This document shows positions 1-9,000 of a stretch of 27,668 nucleotides of DNA, in pieces. Positions within the stretch are counted from its first letter, which is position 1. Every line of letters begins with the position of its first letter. The notes beneath the pieces are model-generated. The model made no database searches and was not told the DNA's origin. It worked only from the letters and a program-made list of their open reading frames with translations. The position numbers were made by a program, and so were the translations under genes. The DNA is from a virus, in the IMG/VR virus record IMGVR_UViG_3300018428_000133, positions 1-27,668 of that record. One strand, written 5' to 3'.

Positions 1-3000
1 AAACCAGGACTTTATGCAAACTTTGATTACAAAATTAATCAATTCGCTGATTATTATGATCTCGATAGCGATAATTTTGATGTAGAACAACAAAGACTTG
101 CCCAACATTTAATAGGGTATCAAAAACGTCAATACTTAGAAAATATTATAAATGACGATGTTAGCCAGTATAAGTTTTATCAAGGATTTATTCTAGACAA
201 AGGTACAAAAAATTCACTTACAAAACTTTTTGATGCTCTAGCTAGTGCTAATCAAGATAGTTTAGAATTTTATGAAGAATGGGCAATTAAAGATGGCCAA
301 TATGGTGCTAGTGAAGGTTTTGAAGAAGTAGAATACTTATTAGATGAAAAACAATTTAGATTAGATCCTCAACCAATTGAACTAGTTGATCAAAAAACTT
401 CAGCAACTGATTTAGTATATAGAATTTTACCTTATGAAACATATTTAAAATCAAAAGATTATGATCACAAACCTTTTCCAACAAAATATATTGCAAAAGG
501 TTATACAAAAGATAGTGGTTATGTAAATCCCCAAGATATTGATGCAAGAATAGGATCGTATAATGATATCCTATCACAAGACTTTACAACACTGCCTAAC
601 CAAGGTTATGTATGGGTTGGTAATGTTAATGAAACTTGGAATGTATATCAGCATGTAGCTACGGACTACAAAATAGAATCAATAGAAAGTGGTACTGGTG
701 AATTTACAATACTGCTTGGATCAACACCATTAGATATTGACACAGGTGAAATATTAGGAATAACTGATGTAATTACAACTAGTTTTGATGCTGCGAGTCC
801 TGATGATAGTACAGTGCAAATAACACAAACAGAAAATCCGTTGCAAGGATTTTTTAAGGTTAAAAGTGTATCTCTTAATAAAGTTGTATTTGAGACGAAT
901 GAAAATATAGCAGAAATTGAAAATTGTACAGGTGTGTTAACAAAATTTATTTCCTGCAGAAAAACAGATATTATAGATGCAAATAAATTTGCAGAAAAAG
1001 AAATGGATCCTGGTGAAAAACTATGGATAGACAATGATGGTTCAGGACGTTGGGTAGTTTTACAAAATCAAAATAGATATACAGAACTTCAAGAGATTAG
1101 TAATACAGAATTAGGTACAGGACATGAGTATGGTAAAAGTTTATCTGTTGATGATAGGAATGTATTACTAGCAGTAGGTGCACCTGAAGTTGATGACGGA
1201 AAAGTTTACATTTATAACAGAGCATCTAATAGTTTAAATTACACATTACAACAAGTTATAGAAGCAGACACAAGTATAGCAGACTCAGGTCAAAACTTTG
1301 GAGCAAGTGTAAGTCTAAGTGGAGATGGGCAGTTCTTGTTAGTAGGTGCTCCTAAAGCATCTAATGTAAAAACTAATTTCAAAGGAGACTTTGATTCTAC
1401 ACAGTCTTTTGCGGCAGGAGATATAGTTAGAGAAGATGACAGTTTATGGTCAGCAGATGTTGCAATTGAAAGAGCTGTTGATAATATAGAATTTTCTTCT
1501 TTTGATAGTGTTGCACAAATTAATTATCAAATCAACAATGATACAGTTGACAGAGAAGATATTCCGGTACTTTTAACAGGTGATTATCCTTTCAAAAATA
1601 TTACTACAGATCACTTTTTAATAAGAGCACCTAAGGATATGTATGAAGGATCAGGAGTAGGTGATCAAATTTATCTACGTTGGAACAATTTGTCAAACGC
1701 AAATCAAGATCAAATAGATCTAGTTAGTACATCTCCATTTGGTGGTTCAAATCCTTATATAACAAAAGAATATTTAGAAAGTGCAGATACACATACAATA
1801 GATATAAAAGTTGACGCTATTTTATTTGTAGACGCATCCAACAACATACCGTTAGTTGGCGACACTGTGACTACACAAGGTGCGACAGGTACAGTTGTTT
1901 ATACACATAACGAAGAAGCACAACTTACAATATATGTAGGAAGTGTAAACGGCGAATTCCCAAGTGAAAACAGTTTGTTTATTAATGGAAATGATTTTGT
2001 TGGTGAGTATGAAAGAGTAGGTCCGGCAGAAACTATAGACACATCAAGTGTATATGGCGGATATTGGTTTATAAGAACAAGTAATCCTTATCCTATCGGC
2101 AATGTTAACAACGATCCAGCATACGGACTTGTGTACAAAGATATTATCACTGCAATTACAGGCGGCGATAGCACTAGCAGCACAAGATACTATTATCAGA
2201 GTTTAGATTACAGTACTTCTTTACAGAACAGTGAATCTGTTATAAACAGCTATATACAATCTTTAAGTTTTGAGGGTTCTCCGGGACCTGAAGGCAACAC
2301 CGATCCAATATTAAGTTCTAAATTTGTTGTTAGAGTACCTGAAGCACTTAGTAGTGTTAGCTCTCCAGGGGATGAAGTAGAACTATATGTTAATAATTTG
2401 CCAGATATAACAACAACTTTAGAATTTACAGGACTTGTTTCTTTAGGTGAAGGTGAAACTCTTACACAATTAGTGACCGGTGCAACATGTATCACAGTTG
2501 AAAGTGTCACAAATTCAACTACTGTCAAAGTACAACGTGTCACAGGTAATTTTGATACTATCAATTTAATTACTGCAAGTAGTTCGGGCACACTTGCTTC
2601 TACTTTAGGCGGCATACCTGTCACAGATAAACTAGAAGATCCTAGTTCAATAAACCTTGCTTACAGTATCACTAACAAGAAACACACAATTGACGATATA
2701 TGGGACGGATATATTGCATATAGAAATACAAAATTTTTAAATGGTGAACCATTTGAACCATTGGTAGGACAAACTGTAAGAGATAAGTCTACACTTGCTA
2801 CAGCAGAAGTTGCATTTTATCAAAGAAGTTTAAATGATGTTGTTATATTTGTAAAAAATGTAAGTGGTAATTTTAGCAAAGGTAATCAGTTTGGTGACAA
2901 TGCAGAAATAGAATTTTTACCTTTTATTTCTGGGCCTGATCCTGATGTATATGGTAGAGCAGGAATATATACTGTTCCTCGTGTAATGGGACAAATACAA

Positions 3001-6000
3001 AGAGTGAGTTTAGGTTATACTTCTCAAGGTATAGGAAAACTATTTGTATTTGATGCTGGAATAAATGTTCCGTATACTGGAGGTAGTTTCTTGTTCGATC
3101 ACCAATTAGGTGCTAAAAAAGTCACAAATATTTTAACAGGAGACTTTTTATACTTAGAGCCAGATAACAATTTTGAGTATTGGTTGTACAAAGAAGAAAA
3201 TGTTTTAGGTATTCCAAGACCAGCTAATAGACCTAGTAGTAGTAATCTTGATTGGACTGAAACTTTCAAAATACCTACTAGTGGATCTGGAGATGTAGGA
3301 TCATTTACTAATGAAGGTATCTATTACATTTACAGAAGAACGTTGGCAGGTAATTTCCTAAGTTTAGGCAGCTATGTTGCACCTGAAAGAAAAACAAATA
3401 ATTATGTAGGACAAAATGTTCATATTGCAAAATCTACTCAAGATGTTTATAGAGGTTATGTTCATGCACCTGGTGATGGCACACAGGTTAATCCTGGCAA
3501 GATTTATTTTATTAAAAACGGAACTGAAAACAATGTTTTGTTTAATTGGGAATATGCAAAAAATAAAAAATTTAAAGGTGAGTTTAGTGATGAAAAAACT
3601 TATTTTATAGGTGATATAGTTTATCTAGATAATAAGTTATACAATGCAATAACAAATATAAATCCAGGATCATTTGATACTAACCAATGGGATAGCACAG
3701 ATGATTTAATAGATTATGTAGGCTACGTGCCTAATGATACAGGCTTAATAGTCCAAAACGATAGTTCTTATAGTGCAGAGAATCCATTTGATTCAACACA
3801 AATAGCTAGTGGCGACAGTTCTGTCTTGGATCAAGGTAGTCTATACGAGTTTGCATCTAGTTTTGATACCACACCAAATGGAGAAGTTTTAGTTGTAAAT
3901 GCAAAATACGGCAATGACAAACCTAACCTTGCTGTTATTTACAGGATAATACAAGGCCAATATTTACGTAGTCAACAGATTGCTGCTCCTAGCGATACAG
4001 AGGCATTTGCAGAAAAAGTAGCAATTAGTAATGATGGAAAATTATTAGCTGTATCTGCTCCTTACGATGATAGTCAAAAAACAAACCAAGGTAAAGTTTA
4101 CATATATTCTTTAAACAACGGACTATTTGAATATAGTCAAACATTGTTAAGTCCTCTAGATAATAAGAATGAGCTTTTTGGATCAGTAATTGATTTTGAC
4201 GGCAATAGATTACTTGTAAATGCAAGAAACGGTGATAATACAGAAACTACTACTTTTGATTTTTACAGTGGTAGAAAAGAAGGATATGTTTTAGATGCAA
4301 CATCGAATCCTAATTCAGTATCAACTACATTTGATAAAGAATTTACCAAGTTCAAAGAAAACTTTATTGATCAAGGAAGTTTATATATCTACGAAAACGT
4401 AAACGGAAATTTACTGTACGGGCAACAATTATTTTACAAAAATGAAAATAGTCCTGTATACTACTTTGGTAGAAACACAGTATTAAAAAATAATCATGTT
4501 TATGTAGGATTACCAACTGTATCGAGCAATAGTTTGTTTACAGGTACAGTTGTAGACTTTAGATTACCTGAAAGATCAAACATATACAACAGACTGAGAG
4601 AATCTAAAGATCCTGTAAACCTAGAAAAAATTAAACGTGTTATATTATACAATAGAAAAACTAACAAGTTATTAACTTACTTAGATTATATTGATCCTAT
4701 ACAAGGTAAAATAGCAGGACCAGCAGAGCAAAATCTTAGTTATAAAACTTATTATGATCCTGCATCTTACACTGTAGGAACAGGAAGCGTTGTTGTAAGT
4801 CCTACTAACTCTTGGGGACCTGCACAAGTAGGACAACTTTGGTGGAATCTAACTAATGCCAAATTTATAAATCCTTACCAAGGAAATTCTATTTACAGTT
4901 CAAATAATTGGAGCTCATTGTTTGACGGAAATACAATTGATGTTTATGAATGGGTTGAATCAACAGTTCTTCCGAGTAAATGGGATCAAGTCCAAAGCAC
5001 AAGTGAAACTTTAGATAGAGGTATCTCTGGAACAAGTTTATATGGTGATACAGCATATGCAACCAAGCAAGTTTATGATAAAGTAAGTCAATCTTTACAA
5101 ACCTACTATTACTTTTGGGTGAAAAATAAAAAAACAATACCTAATAAAGAATTTAGAACAATGAGTAGTTTTGATGTTGCGAATCTTATAAGTGATCCAA
5201 AAGCACAAGGGTACAGATTTGCTGCATTTTTAAGTAATAATAGTTTTACAATTTATAATTGTGATAATTTACTATCAGACGATGATGTAGCATTTAGTGT
5301 TCAATATTGGACAATTGATAACCAACAGATAAACATCCATAATCAATATCAAATTATAACTGAAGGGTTGTCAACAAGTAAACCTAATAGAGATATTGAA
5401 CGTAAATGGTTTGATAGTTTAATTGGTTATGATGAACAAAATAAAATAGTTCCTGCACCTGACTTATCACCTAAACAAAAATACGGTATACTTAATAGTC
5501 CTAGACAAAGTTGGTTTGTCAACAAGCAAGAAGCATTAAAACAAGTTATAGAAAGAGCTAACATTGTTCTTAAAAAGAATTTAATAGTTGATGATAAAAG
5601 TTTATTAAAATTACAACTTGAAGATCCAGCACCAACTGCAATTTCTAGAAAGTATGACACTACTGTAGAAACAGTTGCAGAACTTGAATTTATTGGAGTT
5701 GCAAAAGCTCAACAAGCATCGGTCCAACTAGTAATAGAAGATGGTGTTATAAAAGACATTAATGTATTAAATGCAGGTAGAGGATATCTTGTAGCACCAA
5801 CATACACAATCAACGGCACAGGATCAGGTGCTGAAATTGAATTTACAATTAATAACCTTGGTGTTATAACTAGTGCAACAGTTGTTAAAGGTGGATCTAA
5901 CTACAGTCCTACAGATACTATCACTGTAAGAAAATATACTGTCCTTGTAAAAAATGACACATCTATTCAAGGCAAGTGGGCATTGTATGAGAGAGATAGT

Positions 6001-9000
6001 GATTTAAGATCTTGGCTTAGAATTGCCAGCCAGTCATATGATGTTAAACTATTCTGGGAATATGTTGATTGGTATGCTGAAAACTTTAATGAATTTACAG
6101 AAACAAATTTTGTAATAGACAATGCATACGAATTACAAGGTTTAGATGACGAACTTGGCGATATTATTAAAATTAATTCAATTGGTTCCGGCGGCTGGTT
6201 GTTATTGCGTAAAATTGATGTCAGAGAAGATGTAGATTATACCGTAAACTATGAAACTATAGGTAGACAAAATGGTACTATACAATTTAAAAACACTTTG
6301 TATGATACTCAAGCAAGTGCAACAGGCTTTGATATTATAAGTTTTGATACAGAATTTTTTGATAGTGTTCCTTCTATAGAAATAAGACAAATACTAAATG
6401 CAATTAAACAAGATTTGTTTACAGAAGAACTTTCTATAGAATATAATAATCTATTCTTTGCTAGTTTAAGATATGTGTTTGCTGAACAAGGATATGTAGA
6501 TTGGGCATTTAAGACAAGTTTTGTAAAAGCAAAACATAACGTTGGTCAACTTAGAGAAGATATTACCTTCAATAATGATAGTTTACCTAGTTATGAAGAT
6601 TATTTAGAAGAAGTAAAACCGTTCAAAACAAAACTAAGAGAATATATAAGTGCTTATGAAAAAATAGAAGACAGCAATAGTAGAATTACTGATTTTGATT
6701 TACAACCTAGTTTTGATGATGATACAAAAAGTATCAAACCGCAAGATGTAAAAGTTGTAAACAACAATCTAATAGGAGTTAATGATAAACTAGAAACTTA
6801 TCCATTCAAAAATTGGAAAGATAATGTAGGATTTATTGTTAAGGAAATACAAATTGCAGACGGTGGCAAGGCTTACACACAAGCACCTCAAATATTACTT
6901 ACAGGCGGTGGAGGATCCGGCGCAACAGCCATTTCAAAACTTGGTGCAGATGGAAAAATTACTAAAATAGAAATAACCAATCCAGGAAGCGGGTATTTGA
7001 GTGCTCCATTAATAACAATCAATGGCACACTAGGAGAAGGCGGAAGAGATGCAAAGTGCAGTGTAATAATAGGCAATAGTTTACCAAGGTCATTGTTAAA
7101 TGTAATTAAATTTGATAGGGTGTCAGGAAATTATTTAATTACATATCTTGAAGAGGCAGAAACGTTTATGGGCACAGGATCAAGATACGTTTTTGATTTA
7201 AAATGGCCTATGGATTTACAAAGCACACAAGTTGAAGTAGTAGTTGATAATGTAGTGCTACTGCGTAGTGAATATTCGTATGAAAATGTAAAAGACACAT
7301 CTAAAACATACACTAGGTACAACGGTAGAATTATATTACGCACACCTCCATCTAACAACACATCAGTTCAAGTCAATTATAAGAAAGCAGTAAGTTTGTT
7401 AACAGCCCAGGATAGAATAAATCTTGCGTATAATCCTAGCACGGGACAATTTGCAAAAGATTTAGGTCAATTAATGGATGGTGTTGATTACGGCGGAGTA
7501 GAAGTTAAAAGTTTTGATTTCGGCGGACCAACTGGCTGGGATACAGGTCCGTGGTTTACAAGTGAATACGATACATATGATACTACCTACGAAGATGAAG
7601 TTTTTAAATTAGATGGAAGCACAATTACACTTACTTTGAACAAACCTTTAGAAAGTGGTGTCACATATAATCTTTATAAAAATGGCGTTAGATTAGATGA
7701 TCCAGATTGGGTAGACGATAGCACTCAATTTACAAACCCTAATGCAATCATGCGTTCTATAATAGGTGACGGAACACAAACAGTTATTGAATTAGATGAG
7801 CTTGGAATTCCAACAGCTGCAGATGATGAAATTGTAATACGTAAATCTACTAGTGATGGTAGCTTTTTACCACTGCCAGGAACTTACGATACTTTGATTG
7901 AAGGCGGCGGCTTGCAGTATGATACAGCACAAGGAATATTAGCCGAAGAAATTAATATTGATGGAGATGGTTTCTTTACACCTACAAATAGTGGCGGCCC
8001 AGATGAACAACTTCCTGGAAGAGTATTTGACGCGGTTGACATAAAAGTATATGAAAGACCAACTACAGGTGCAAGTAAAGTTGTGTCGAGAAACTATACA
8101 GGCGATGGATCAACAAAATCTTTTGCAATTGGTACTAAACCTGTCACCAAAGAAAACTTATTTGTCAAAGTAGATTTTAGTATTAAAAAATTAGAAACAG
8201 ATTATACAATAAACTATGACACAGAAGAAGTCGAATTTACTACTGCTCCAGTAGCTGGCACAAAAGTTAATTTTGTCACATTAGAATACAGTGGCGCAAA
8301 TGTTTTAGATATAGACGAATTTATAGGAGATGGATCTACAGGTGACTTCCTAACAAATGTGACATACACAAACGATATGAGTAGTTTAGTCACAATTGAT
8401 GGTGAAACAGTTGCCCATACACTTGTAAGAAGTAATGAAACATACGCATCTGCAGATAGAGTAGTAATAAGATTTGCAGAACCACCTGCTTTAGACAAAG
8501 TTGTTAGATTTGCTATTTTTGAAGGTCAAGTGCAAAACTTTAGCACAGTATCAATTGATGAGTTCGAAAGCGACGGAAGCACCACTGCTTATACCTTAAC
8601 ACAAACTCCTTTCACAGCAAATCCTACAGAATGGTTTACTATTGTTAAGATAAATGATACTATCTTAAATGCGGGATACAATCAAAAATTTACTGTGTCA
8701 GATATTAGAGAATATCAATTAAAATTATGGCAAGTGCCTGTAGGATCTGTCACTAGTGATCAAATTAGAGTTTACTTAAATGGAAATGAACTTACATATC
8801 TACAAGATTTTGATTTATTAGGAGCTGGTCAGTTTGATCCAGCACTTCCTTTAGGACAACAATCAGGTAGTACAGTTATATTAAACCAAGGTATAGGTGA
8901 ATCAGGAGACATACTTCGTGTATATATTTTAGGTTGGGACGATAGTACTCAAAGTGGTGGTGATTACAGATTTGGTTATTACAATGAATCAAATGAATTT

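Noticed and set aside
814-816. GTG as the start of the giant structural gene
   Set aside because: The same frame is open back to base 1 and encodes a recognisable phage structural segment (for example EFYEEWAIKDGQYG), so the gene starts upstream of the window.
666-1034. Antisense open frame of 122 codons
   Set aside because: It is a shadow of the giant gene, without a ribosome binding site or recognisable domain.
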